Of a stretch of 64,000 nucleotides of DNA, positions 35,601-50,700 are shown one piece after another. The DNA is from Cladorhizidae sp. MBARI D1340-BT2 (taxonomy: Eukaryota; Porifera; Demospongiae; Poecilosclerida; Cladorhizidae). How positions within the stretch are numbered: position 1 is the first letter of the stretch; every line of letters begins with the position of its first letter. The stretch covers positions 22,167,990 to 22,231,989 of the forward strand of contig JAQNBH010000014.1 in the NCBI GenBank assembly GCA_028752905.1, read 5' to 3'. Both the position numbers and the translations under genes were made by a program. The notes under the pieces are model-generated. The model did not search any database and had not been told where the DNA came from. It was given only the letters and a program-made list of their open reading frames with translations.

Positions 35601-37693
35601 TTAACTAGGAGCCATGCTATCTCGTGCTAATACCTTACAATAAGAATTTCACCAGGAACTGTGCTATCTGATGCTAATACCATACAATAAGAACTTCACT
35701 AGGAACCATGCTATCTAATGCTAATACCATACAATAAGAATTTAACTAGGAACAGTGCTGTCTCGTGCTAATACCATAAAATAAGAATTTCACTAGGAAC
35801 ACTGCTATCTCGTGCTAATACCATACAATAAGAATTTCACTAGGAGCCATTCTATCTTGTGATAATACCATACAATAATAATTTCACTAGGAACCATGCT
35901 ATCTCGTGCTAATACCATAGAATAAGAATTTCACCAGGAACCATGCTATCTCGTGCTAATACCATACAATAAGAATTTCACTAGGAACTGTGCTATCTCA
36001 TGCTAATACCAAATAATAAGAATTTCACTAGGAACTGTTGCTAATAATATACAATAAGAATTTCACCAGGAACCATGCTATCTCGTGCTATATAGTACCA
36101 TACAATAAGAATTTCACAAGGAACCATGCTATCTCGTGCTAATACCATACAATAAGAATTTCATTAGGAGCCATGCTATCTCGTGCTAATACCATACAAT
36201 AAGAATTTCACTGGGAACCATGGTATCTCGTGCTAATACCATACAATAAGAAATTCACTAGGATCCATGCTATCTCTTTCTAATACCATACAATAAGAAT
36301 TTCACTAGGAGCCATGCTATCTCGTGCTAATACCTTACAATAAGAATTTCACCAGGAACTGTGCTATCTGATGCTAATACCATACAATAAGAACTTCACT
36401 AGGAACCATGCTATCTAATGCTAATACCATACAATAAGAATTTAACTAGGAACAGTGCTATCTCGTGCTAATATACAATAAGAATTTCACTAGAATCATG
36501 CTATCTCGTGCTAATACCATAAAATAAGAATTTCACTAGGAACACTGCTATCTCGTGCTAATACCATACAATAAGAATTTCACTATGAGCCATGCTATCT
36601 CGTGCTAATACCTTACAATAAAAGGGCACATTCCTCTGTGTGGGACTATATATATATATAATTTCACAAGTAACCATGCTATCTCGTGCTAATACCATAA
36701 AATAAGAATTTCACTAGGAACACTGCTATCTCGTGCTAATACCATACAATAAGAATTTCACTAGGAGCCATGCTATCTTGTGCTAATACCATACAATAAG
36801 AATTTCACTAGGAACTGTGCTATCTAATGCTAATACCATACAATAAGAATTTCGCTAGGAACCATGCTATCTCGTGCTAATACCATACAATAAGAATTTC
36901 ACTAGGAACTGTGCTATCTCATGCTAATACCAAATAATAAGAATTTCACTAGGAACTGTTGCTAATAATATACAATAAGAATTTCACCAGGAACCATGCT
37001 ATCTCGTGCTATATAGTACCATACAATAAGAATTTCACCAGGAACCATGCTATCTCGTGCTAATACCATACAATAAGAATTTCATTAGGAGCCATGCTAT
37101 CTCGTGCTAATACCATACAATAAGAATTTCACTGGGAACCATGGTATCTCGTGCTAATACCATACAATAAGAAATTCACTAGGATCCATGCTATCTCTTT
37201 CTAATACCATACAATAAGAATTTCACTAGGAGCCATGCTATCTCGTGCTAATACCTTACATTAAGAATTTCACTAGGAACTGTGCTATCTGATGCTAATA
37301 CCATACAATAAGAATTTCACTAGGAGCCATGCTATCTCTTGCTAATACCATACAATAAGAATTTCACTAGAAGCCATGCTGTCTTGTGCTAATACCATAC
37401 AATAAGAATTTCATTACGAACTGCGCTATCTCATGTTAATACCATACAATAAGAATTTAACTAGGAACCATGCTATCTCGTGCTAATACCATACAACAAT
37501 AAGAATTTCACCAGGAACCATGCTATCTCGTGCTAATACCATACAATAGGAATTTCACTAGGAGCCATGCTATCTCTTGCTAATACCATACAATAAGAAT
37601 TTCACTAGGAACTGTGCTATCTCGTGCTAATACCATACAATAAGAATTTTATTAGGAGCCATGCTATCTCGTGCTAATATCATACAATAAGAA
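35601..37693 (+). repeat. Second copy of the block of about 2.0 kb, carrying the insert
   Basis: Same order of units as 33590-35600, plus the divergent insert AAAAGGGCACATTCCTCTG at 36620. The first copy either lost this section or predates its acquisition. Confidence 0.85.
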
Positions 37694-39139
37694 TTTCACT
37701 GGGAACCATGCTATCTCGTGCTAATACCATACAATAAGATTTTCACTGGGAACCATGCTATCTCGTGCTAATACAACAAGAAATACACTAGGAGCCATGC
37801 TATCTCTTGCTAATACCATACAATAAGAATTTCACTAGGTCCCATGCTATCTCGTGCTAATACCATATAATAAGAACTTCACTAGGAACCATGCTATCTA
37901 ATGCTAATACCATACAATAAGAATTTCACTAGGAACAGTGCTATCTCGTGCTAATACCATACAATAAGAATTTCACTAGGAACTGTGCTATCTCATGCTA
38001 ATTACCATATAATAAGAATTTCACTAGGAACTGTGCTATCTCATGCTAATACCATAGAATAAGAATTTCACCAGCAACCATGCTATCTCGTGCTAGTACA
38101 ATACAATAAGAATTTCACCAGGAACCATGCTATCTCGTGCTAATACCATACAATAAGATTTCATTAGGATCCATGCTATCTCGTGCTAATACCATACAAT
38201 AAGAATTTCACTAGGAACCATGCTATCTCGTTCTAATACCATAAAATAAGAATTTCACTAGGAACTGAGCTATCTCGTGCTAATACCATACAATAAGAAT
38301 TTCACTAGGAGCCATTCTATCTTGTGCAAATACAATACAATAAAAATTTCACTAGGAACCATGCTATCTCGTGCTAATACCATACAATTGACCAGGAACC
38401 ATGCTATCTCGTGCTAATACCATACAATAAGAATTCCACTAGGAGCCATGCTATCTCATGCTAATACCATAAAATAAGAATTTCACTAGGAACTGTGCTA
38501 TCTCACATACAATAAGAATTTCATTAGGAGCCATGCTATCTCGTGCTAATACCATACAATAAGAATTTCACTAGGAACCAAGCTAACTCGTGCTAATACC
38601 ATACAATAAGAAATTCACTAGGAGCCATGCTATCTCTTGCTAGTACCATACAATAAGAATTTCACTAGGAACCATGCTAACTCATGCTAATACCATAAAA
38701 TAAGAATTTCACTAGGAACTGTTCTATCTCATGCTAATACCATACAATAAGAATTTCACTAGGAGCCATTCTATCTCATGCTAATAGCATAAAATAAGAA
38801 TTTCACTAGGAACTGTGCTATCTCATGCTAATACCATACAATAAGAATTTCACTAGGAGCCATTCTATCTTGTGCTAATACCATACAATAAGAAATTAAC
38901 TAGGAACCATGCTATCTCATGCTAATACCTTACAATAATAATTTCACCAGGAACCATGCTATCTCGTGCTAATAACATACAATAAGAATTTCACCAGCAA
39001 CCATGCTATCTCATTACAATAAGAATTTCACTAGGAGCCATGCTATCTCTTACTAATACCATACAATAAGAATTTCACTAGGAGCCATGCTATCTTGTGC
39101 TAATACCATACAATAAGAATTTCACTAGGAACTGTGCTA

Positions 39140-42030
39140 TCTAATGCTAATACCATACAATAAGAATTTCGCTAGGAACCATGCTATCTCGTGCTAATAC
39201 CATACAATAAGAATTTCACTAGAATTTCACTAGGAACTGTTGCTAATACCATACATTAAGAATTTCATTAGGAACCATGCTATCTCGTTCTAATACCATA
39301 AAATAAGAATGTCACTAGGAACTGTGCTATCTCGTGCTAATACCATACAATAACAATTTCACTAGGAGCTATTCTATCTTGTTCTAATACAATACAATAA
39401 GAATTTCACTAGGAACCATGCTATCTCGTGCTGATACCATACAATTGACCAGGAACCATGCTATCTCGTGCTAATACCATACAATAAGAATTCCACTAGG
39501 TGCCATGCTATCTCGTGCTAATAGCATACAATAAGAACTTCACTAGGAACCATGCTATCTAATGCTAATACCATACAATAAGAATTTCACTAGGAACCAT
39601 GCTATCTCGTGCTAATACCATACAATAAGAATTTCACTAGGAACTGTGCTATCTCATGCTAATTACCATATAATAAGAATTTAACTAGGAACTGTGCTAT
39701 CTCATGCTAATACCATAGAATAAGAATTTCACCAGGAACCATGCTATCTCGTGCTAGTACAATGCAATAAGAATTTCACCAGGAACGATGCTATCTCGTG
39801 CTAATACCATACAATAAGATTTCATTAGGAGCCATGCTATCTCGTGCTAATACCTTACAATAAGAATTTCACTAGTAACCATGCTATCTCGTGCTAATAC
39901 CATACAATAAGAATTTCACTAGGAACTGTGCTATCTAATGCTAATACCATACATTAAGAATTTCGCTAGGAACCATGCTATCTCGTGATAATACCATACA
40001 ATAAGAATTTCACTAGGAACTGTGCTATCTCATGCTAATACCAAATAATAAGAATTTCACTAGGAACTGTTGCTAATAATATACAATAAGAATTTCACCA
40101 GGAACCATGCTATCTCGTGCTATATAGTACCATACAATAAGAATTTCACCAGGAACCATGCTATCTCGTGCTGTTACCATACAATAAGAATTTCATTAGG
40201 AGCCATGCTATCTCGTGCTAATACCATACAATAAGAATTTCACTGGGAACCATGCTATCTCGTGCTAATACCATACAATAAGAAATTCACTAGGATCCAT
40301 GCTATCTTTTTCTAATACCATACAATAAGAATTTCACTAGGAACTGTGTTATCTCGTGCTAATACCATACAATAAGAATTTCACTAGGAGCCATTCTATC
40401 TTGTGCTAATACAATACAATAAAAATTTCACTAGGAACCATGCTATCTCGTGCTTATACCATACAATTGACCAGGAACCATGCTATCTCGTGCTAATACC
40501 ATACAATAAGAATTCCACTAGGAGCCATGCTATCTCATGCTAATACCATAAAATAAGAATTTCACTAGGAACTGTGCTATCTCACATACAATAAGAATTT
40601 CATTAGGAGCCATGCTATCTCGTGCTAATACCATACAATAAGAATTTCACTAGGAACCAAGCTAACTCGTGCTAATTCCATACAATAAGAAATTCACTAG
40701 GAGCCATGCTAACTCTTGCTAATACCATACAATAAGAATTTCACTAGGAGCCATGCTAACTCATGCTAATACCATAAAATAAGAATTTCACTAGGAACTG
40801 TTCTATCTAATGCTAATACCATACAATAAGAATTTCGCTAGGAACCATGCTATCTCGTGCTAATACCATACAATAAGAATTTCACTAGAATTTCACTAGG
40901 AACTGTTGCTAATACCATACATTAAGAATTTCATTAGGAACCATGCTATCTCGTTCTAATACCATAAAATAAGAATGTCACTAGGAACTGTGCTATCTCG
41001 TGCTAATACCATACAATAACAATTTCACTAGGAGCTATTCTATCTTGTTCTAATACAATACAATAAGAATTTCACTAGGAACCATGCTATCTCGTGCTGA
41101 TACCATACAATTGACCAGGAACCATGCTATCTCGTGCTAATACCATACAATAAGAATTCCACTAGGTGCCATGCTATCTCGTGCTAATAGCATACAATAA
41201 GAACTTCACTAGGAACCATGCTATCTAATGCTAATACCATACAATAAGAATTTCACTAGGAACCATGCTATCTCGTGCTAATACCATACAATAAGAATTT
41301 CACTAGGAACTGTGCTATCTCATGCTAATACCATAGAATAAGAATTTCACCAGGAACCATGCTATCTCGTGCTAGTACAATGCAATAAGAATTTCACCAG
41401 GAACGATGCTATCTCGTGCTAATACCATACAATAAGATTTCATTAGGAGCCATGCTATCTCGTGCTAATACCTTACAATAAGAATTTAACTAGTAACCAT
41501 GCTATCTCGTGCTAATACCATACAATAAGAATTTCACTAGGAACTGTGCTATCTAATGCTAATACCATACATTAAGAATTTCGCTAGGAACCATGCTATC
41601 TCATGCTAATACCAAATAATAAGAATTTCACTAGGAACTGTTGCTAATAATATACAATAAGAATTTCACCAGGAACCATGCTATCTCGTGCTATATAGTA
41701 CCATACAATAAGAATTTCACCAGGAACCATGCTATCTCGTGCTGTTACCATACAATAAGAATTTCATTAGGAACCATGCTATCTCGTGCTAATACCATAC
41801 AATAAGAATTTCACTGGGAACCATGCTATCTCGTGCTAATACCATACAATAAGAAATTCACTAGGATCCATGCTATCTTTTTCTAATACCATACAATAAG
41901 AATTTCACTAGGAACTGTGTTATCTCGTGCTAATACCATACAATAAGAATTTCACTAGGAGCCATTCTATCTTGTGCTAATACAATACAATAAAAATTTC
42001 ACTAGGAACCATGCTATCTCGTGCTTATAC
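39140..42030 (+). repeat. 1,666-bp tandem duplication, second copy shortened
   Basis: The partial-unit fusion TTTCACTAGAATTTCACTAG occurs at about 39215 and 40881 (1,666 bp apart). Later markers (ACCAAATAATAAG at about 40041 and 41612) are 1,571 bp apart, so the second copy has lost about two monomers. The copies diverge near 40465/42031. Confidence 0.82.
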
Positions 42031-44540
42031 CATACAATAAGAATTTCACTAGGAACCATGCTATCTCATGCTAATACCATACAATAAGAAATTCACTAGG
42101 AGCCATGCTATCTCTTGCTAATACCATACAATAAGAATTTCACTAGGAGCCATGCTATCTGATGCTAATACCATAAAATAAGAATTTCACTAGGAACTGT
42201 GCTATCTCATGCTAATACCATACAATAAGAATTTAACTAGGAGCCATTCTATCTTGTACTAATACCATTCAATAAGAATTTCACTAGGAACCATGCTATC
42301 TCGTGCTAATACCATACAATAAGAATTTCACCAGGAACCATGCTATCTCGTGCTAATACCATACAATAAGAATTTCACCAGGAACCATGATATCTCGTGC
42401 TAATACCATACAATAAGAATTTCACTAGGAGCCATGCTATCTTGTGCTAATACCATACAATAAGAATTTCACTAGGAACTGTGCTATCTAATGCTAATAC
42501 CATACAATAAGAATTTCGCTAGGAACCATGCTATCTCGTGCTAATACCTTACAATAAGAATTTCACTAGGAACTGTTGCTAATAATATACAATAAGAATT
42601 TCACCAGGAACCATGCTATCTCGTGCTAGTACCATACAATAAGAATTTCACCAGCAACCATGCTATCTCGTGCTAATACCATACGATACGAATTTCATTA
42701 GGAGCCATGCTATCTCGTGCTAATACCATACAATAAGAATTTAACTTAGAACCATGCTATCTCGTGCTAATACCATACAATAAGAAATTCACTATGAGCC
42801 ATGCTATCTCTTTCTAATACCATACAATAAGAATTTCACTAGGAGCCATGCTATCTCGTGATAATACCATACAAAAAGAATTTCACTAGGAACTGTGCTC
42901 TCTGCTGCTAATACCACACAATAAGAATTTCACTAGGAACCAAGCTAACTCGTGCTAATACCATACAATAAGAAATTAACTAGGAGCCATGCTATCTCTT
43001 GCTAATACCATACAATAAGAATTTCACTAGGAGCCATGCTAACTTATGCTAATACCATAAAATAAGAATTTCACTAGGAACTGTTCTATCTCATGCTAAT
43101 ACCATACAATAAGAATTTCACTAGGAGCCATTCTATCTCATGCTAATAGCATAAAATAAGAATTTCACTAGGAACTGTGCTATCTCATGCTAATACCATA
43201 CAATTAGAATTTCACTAGGAGCCATTCTATCTTGTGCTAATACCATACAATAAGAATTTAACTAGGAACCATGCTATCTCATGCTAATACCATACAATAA
43301 TAATTTCACCAGGAACCATGCTATCTCGTGCTAATAACATACAATAAGAATTTCACCAGCAACCATGCTATCTCGTGCTAATACCATACAATAAGAATTT
43401 CACTAGGAGCCATGCTATATCTTACTAATACCATACTATAAGAATTTCACTAGGAGCCATGCTATCTTGTGCTAATACCATACAATAAGAATTTCACTAG
43501 GAACTGTGCTATCTAATGCTAATACCATACAATAAGAATTTCGCTAGGAACCATGCTATCTCGTGCTAATACCATACAATAAGAATTTCACTAGAATTTC
43601 ACTAGGAACTGTTGCTAATACCATACATTAAGAATTTCACTAGGAACCATGCTATCTCGTTCTAATACCATAAAATAAGAATTTCACTAGGAACTGTGCT
43701 ATCTCGTGCTAATACCATACAATAACAATTTCACTAGGAGCTATTCTATCTTGTTCTAATACAATACAATAAGAATTTCTCTAGGAACCATGCTATCTCG
43801 TGCTAATACCATACAATTGACCAGGAACCATGCTATCTCGTGCTAATACCATACAATAAGAATTCCACTAGGTGCCATGCTATCTCGTGCTAATACCATA
43901 CAATAAGAACTTCACTAGGAACCATGCTATCTAATGCTAATACCATACAATAAGAATTTCACTAGGAACCATGCTATCTCGTGCTAATACCATACAATAA
44001 GAATTTCACTAGGAACTGTGCTATCTCATGCTAATTACCATATAATAAGAATTTAACTAGGAACTGTGCTATCTCATGCTAATACCATAGAATAAGAATT
44101 TCACCAGGAACCATGCTATCTCGTGCTAGTACAATGCAATAAGAATTTCACCAGGAACGATGCTATCTCGTGCTAATACCATACAATAAGATTTCATTAG
44201 GAGCCATGCTATCTCGTGCTAATACCTTACAATAAGAATTTCACTAGTAACCATGCTATCTCGTGCTAATACCATACAATAAGAATTTCACTAGCAACTG
44301 TGCTATCTAATGCTAATACCATACAATAAGAATTTCGCTAGGAACCATGCTATCTCGTGCTAATACCATACAATAAGAATTTCACTAGGAACTGTGCTAT
44401 CTCATGCTAATACCAAATAATAAGAATTTCACTAGGAACTGTTGCTAATAATATACAATAAGAATTTCACCAGGAACATTGCTATCTCGTGCTATATAGT
44501 ACCATACAATAAGAATTTCAACAGGAACCATGCTATCTCA

Positions 44541-46080
44541 TGCTTATACCATACAATTGACCAGGAACCATGCTATCTCGTGCTAATACCATACAATAAG
44601 AATTCCACTAGGAGCCATGCTATCTCATGCTAATACCATAAAATAAGAATTTCACTAGGAATTGTGCTATCTCACATACAATAAGAATTTCATAAGGAGC
44701 CATGCTATCTCGTGCTAATACCATACAATAAGAATTTCACTAGGAACCAAGCTAACTCGTGCTAATACCATACAATAAGAAATTCACTAGGAGCCATGCT
44801 AACTCTTGCTAATACCATACAATAAGAATTTCACTAGGAGCCATGCTAACTCATGCTAATACCATAAAATAAGAATTTCACTAGGAACTGTTCTATCTCA
44901 TGCTAATACCATACAATAAGAATTTCACTAGGAGCCATTCTATGTCATGCTAATAGCATAAAATAAGAATTTCACCAGTAATCATGCTATCTCGTGCTAG
45001 TACAATACAACAAGAATTTCACCAGGAACCATGCTATCTCGTGCTAATACCATACAATAAGAATTTCATTAGGAGCCATGCTATCTCGTGCTAATACCAT
45101 ACAATAAGAATTTCACTAGGAACCATGCTATCTCATGCTAATACCATACAATAAGAAATTCACTAGGAGCCATGCTATCTCTTGCTAATACCATACAATA
45201 AGAATTTCACTAGGAGCCATGCTATCTCATGCTAATACCATAAAATAAGAATTTCACTAGGAACTGTGCTATCTCATGCTAATACCATACAATAAGAATT
45301 TAACTAGGAGCCATTCTATCTTGTGCTAATACCATTCAATAAGAATTTCACTAGGAACCATGCTATCTCGTGCTAATACCATACAATAAGAATTTCACCA
45401 GGAACCATGCTATCTCATGCTTATACCATACAATTGACCAGGAACCATGCTATCTCGTGCTAATACCATACAATAAGAATTTCACTAGGAGCCATGCTAT
45501 CTCATGCTAATACCATAAAATAAGAATTTCACTAGGAATTGTGCTACCTCACATACAATAAGAATTTCATAAGGAGCCATGCTATCTCGTGCTAATACCA
45601 TACAATAAGAATTTCACTAGGAACCAAGCTAACTCGTGCTAATACCATACAATAAGAAATTCACTAGGAGCCATGCTAACTCTTGCTAATAAGAATTTCA
45701 CTAGGAGCCATTCTATGTCATGCTAATAGCATAAAATAAGAATTTCACCAGTAACCATGCTATCTCGTGCTAGTACAATACAACAAGAATTTCACCAGGA
45801 ACCATGCTATCTCGTGCTAATACCATACAATAAGAATTTCATTAGGAGCCTTGCTATCTCGTGCTAATACCATACAATAAGAATTTCACTAGGAACCATG
45901 CTATCTCATGCTAATACCATACAATAAGAAATTCACTAGGAGCCATGCTATCTCTTGCTAATACCATACAATAAGAATTTCACTAGGAGCCATGCTATCT
46001 CATGCTAATACCATAAAATAAGAATTTCACTAGGAACTGTGCTATCTCATGCTAATACCATACAATAAGAATTTAACTAG
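44541..46080 (+). repeat. Local duplication with offset 877 bp
   Basis: CTCATGCTTATACCATACAATTGACC occurs at about 44537 and 45414, and both are followed by the same unit order, including AGGAATTGTGC and TTTCATAAGGAGCC. The second copy lacks several monomers near 45690. Confidence 0.75.
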
Positions 46081-47737
46081 GAGCCATTCTATCTTGTGCT
46101 AATACCATTCAATAAGAATTTCACTAGGAACCATGCTATCTCGTGCTAATACCATACAATAAGAATTTCACCAGGAACCATGCTATCTCGTGCTAATACC
46201 ATACAATAAGAATTTCACCAGGAACCATGATATCTCGTGCTAATACCATACAATAAGATTTTCACTAGGAGCCATGCTATCTTGTGCTAATACCATACAA
46301 TAAGAATTTCACTAGGAACTGTGCTATCTAATGCTAATACCATACAATAAGAATTTCGCTAGGAACCATGCTATCTCGTGCTAATACCTTACAATAAGAA
46401 TTTCACTAGGAACTGTGCTATCTCATGCTAATACCATATAATAAGAATTTCACTAGGAACTGTTGCTAATAATATATAATAAGAATTTCACCAGGAACCA
46501 TGCTATCTCGTGTTAGTACCATACAATAAGAATTTCACCAGGAACCATGCTATCTCGTGCTAATACCATACAATAAGAATTTCATTAGGAGCCATGCTAT
46601 CTCGTGCTAATACCATACAATAAGAATTTAACTTAGAACCATGCTATCTCGTGCTAATACCATACAATAAGAAATTCACTAGGAGCCATGCTATCTCTTT
46701 CTAATACCATACAATAAGAATTTCACTAGGAGCCATGCTATCTCGTGATAATACCATACAAAAAGAATTTCACTAGGAACTGTGCTATCTGCTGCTAATA
46801 CCATACAATAAGAATTTCACTAGGAGCCATGCTATCTCTTGCTAATACATACAATAAGAATTTCACTAGGAGCCATGCTATCTCGTGCTAATACCATACA
46901 ATAAGAAATTCACTAGGAGCCATGCTATCTCTTGCTAATACCATACAATAAGAATTTCACTAGGTGCCATGCTATCTCGTGCTAATACCATACAATAAGA
47001 ACTTCACTAGGAACCTTGCTATCTAATGCTAATACCATACAATAAGAATTTCACTAGGAACCATGCTATCTCGTGCTAATACCATACAATAAGAATTTCA
47101 CTAGGAACTGTGCTATCTCATGCTAATTACCATATAATAAGAATTTCAATAGGAACTGTGCTATCTCATGCTAATAAGAATTTCACCAGGAACCATGCTA
47201 TCTCGTGCTAATACCTTACAATAAGAATTTCACTAGTAACCATGCTATCTCGTGCTAATACCATAAAATAAGAATTTCACTAGGAAACTGCTATCTCGTG
47301 CTAATACCATACAATAAGAATTTCACTAGGAGCCATTCTATCCTGTGCTAATACAATACAATAAGAATTTCACCAGGAACCATGCTATCTCGTGCTAATA
47401 CCATAGAATAAGAATTTCACCAGGAACCATGATATATCGTGCTAATACCATACAATAAGAATTTCACTAGGAGCCATGCTATCTTGTGCTAACACCATAC
47501 TATAAGAATTTCACTAGGAACTGTGCTATCTAATGCTAATACCATACAATAAGAATTTCGCTAGGAACCATGCTATCTCGTGCTAATACCATACAATAAG
47601 AATTTCACTAGGAACTGTGCTATCTCATGCTAATACCAAATAATAAGAATTTCACTAGGAACTGTTGCTAATAATATACAATAAGAATTTCACCAGGAAC
47701 CATGCTATCTATTGCTAATACCAGAATTTCATTAGGA

Positions 47738-50700
47738 GCCATGCTATCTCGTGCTAATACCATACAATAAGAATTTCACTAGAACCATGCTATCTCGTGC
47801 TAATACCATAAAATAAGAATTTCACTAGGAACACTGCTATCTCGTGCTAATACCATACAATAAGAATTTCACTATGAGCCATGCTATCTCGTGCTAATAC
47901 CTTACAATAAAGCGGCACATTGCTCTGTGTGGGACTATATATATATATAATTTCACTAGTAACCAAGCTATCTCGTGCTAATACCATAAAATAAGAATTT
48001 CACTAGGAACACTGCTATCTCGTGATAATACCATACAATAATAATTTCACTAGGAACCATGCTATCTCGTGCTAATACCATAGAATAAGAATTTCACCAG
48101 GAACCATGCTATCTCGTGCTAATACCATACAATAAGAATTTCACTAGGAGCCATGCTATCTTGTGCTAATACCATACAATAAGAATTTCACTAGGAACTG
48201 TGCTATCTAATGTTAATACCATACAATAAGAATTTCGCTAGGAACCATGCTATCTCGTGCTAATACCATACAATAAGAATTTCACTAGGAACTGTGCTAT
48301 CTCATGCTAATACCAAATAATAAGAATTTCACTAGGAACTGTTGCTAATAATATACAATAAGAATTTCACCAGGAACCATGCTATTTCGTGCTATATAGT
48401 ACCATACAATAAGAATTTCACCAGGAACCATGCTATCTCGTGCTAATACCATACAATAAGAATTTCATTAGGAGCCATGCTATCTCGTGCTAATACCATA
48501 CAATAAGAATTTCACTGGGAACCATGGTATCTCGTGCTAATACAATACAATAAGAAATTCACTAGGATCCATGATATCTCTTTCTAATACCATACAATAA
48601 GAATTTCACTAGGAGCCATGCTATCTCGTGCTAATACCTTACAATAATAATTTCACTAGGAAATGTGCTATCTGATGCTAATACCATACAATAAGAATTT
48701 CACTAGGAGCCATGCTATCTCTTGCTAATACCATACAATAAGAATTTCACTAGAAGCCATGCTGTCTTGTGCTAATACCATACAATAAGAATTTCACTAC
48801 GAACTGCGCTATCTCATGTTAATACCATACAATAAGAATTTAACTAGGAACCATGCTATCTCGTGCTAATACCATACAACAATAAGAATTTCACCAGGAA
48901 CCATGCTATCTCGTGCTAATACCATACAATAAGAATTTCACTAGGAGCCATGCTATCTCTTGCTAATACCATACAATAAGAATTTCACTTGGAACTGTGC
49001 TATCTCGTGCTAATACCATACAATAAGAATTTTATTAGGAGCCATGCTATCTCGTGCTAATACCATATAATAAGAACTTCACTAGGAACCATGCTATCTA
49101 ATGCTAATACCATACAATAAGAATTTCACTAGGAACAGTGCTATCTCGTGCTAATACCATACAATAAGAATTTCACTAGGAACTGTGCTATCTCATGCTA
49201 ATTACCATATAATAAGAATTTCACTAGGAACTGTGCTATCTCATGCTAATACCATAGAATAAGAATTTCACCAGCAACCATGCTATCTCGTGCTAGTACA
49301 ATACAATAAGAATTTCACCAGGAACCATGCTATCTCGTGCTAATACCATACAATAAGATTTCATTAGGATCCTTGCTATCTCGTGCTAATACCATACAAT
49401 AAGAATTTCACTAGGAACCATGCTATCTCGTTCTAATACCATAAAATAAGAATTTCACTAGGAACTGAGCTATCTCGTGCTAATAAGAATTTCACTAGGA
49501 GCCATTCTATCTTGTGCTAATACAATACAATAAAAATTTCACTAGGAACCATGCTATCTCGTGCTAATACCATACAATTGACCAGGAACCATGCTATCTC
49601 GTTCTAATACCATACAATAAGAATTCCACTAGGAGCCATGCTATCTCATGCTAATACCATAAAATAAGAATTTCACTAGGAACTGTGCTATCTCACATAC
49701 AATAAGAATTTCATTAGGAGCCATGCTATCTCGTGCTAATACCATACAATAAGAATTTCACTAGGAACCAAGCTAACTCGTGCTAATACCATACAATAAG
49801 AAATTCACTAGGAGCCATGCTATCTCTTGCTAATACCATACAATAAGAATTTCACTAGGAGCCATGCTAACTCATGCTAATACCATAAAATAAGAATTTC
49901 ACTAGGAACTGTTCTATCTCATGCTAATACCATACAATAAGAATTTCACTAGGAGCCATTCTATCTCATGCTAATAGCATAAAATAAGAATTTCACTAGG
50001 AACTGTGCTATCTCATGCTAATACCATACAATAAGAATTTCACTAGGAGCCATTCTATCTTGTGCTAATACCATACAATAAGAATTTAACTAGGAACCAT
50101 GCTATCTCATGCTAATACCATACAATAATAATTTCACCAGGTACCGTTCTATCTCATGCTAATACCATACAATAAGAATTTCACTAGGAGCCATGCTAAC
50201 TCATGCTAATACCATAAAATAAGAATTTCACTAGGAACTGTGCTATCTCATGCTAATACCATACAATAAGAATTTCACTAGGAGCCATTCTATCTTGTGC
50301 TAATACCATACAATAAGAATTTAACTAAGAACCATGCTATCTCATGCTAATACCTTACAATAATAATTTCACCAGGAACCATGCTATCTCGTGCTAATAA
50401 CATACAATAAGAATTTCACCAGCAACCATGCTATCTCGTGCTAATACCATACAATAAGAATTTCACTAGGAGCCATGCTATCTCTTACTAATACCATACA
50501 ATAAGAATTTCACTAGGAGCCATGCTATCTTGTGCTAATACAATACAATAAGAATTTCACTAGGAACTGTGCTATCTAATGCTAATACCATACAATAAGA
50601 ATTTCGCTAGGAACCATGCTATCTCGTGCTAATACCATACAATAAGAATTTCACTAGAATTTCACTAGGAACTGTTGCTAATACCATACATTAAGAATTT

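Noticed and set aside
44442..44633. 63-codon ORF inside the array, also at 61345 and 62451
   Set aside because: It arises where short-form and fused units happen to keep one frame open. The translation is reiterated monomer (YNKNFTRNHAISC), and its three copies reflect block duplication, not conservation of a gene.
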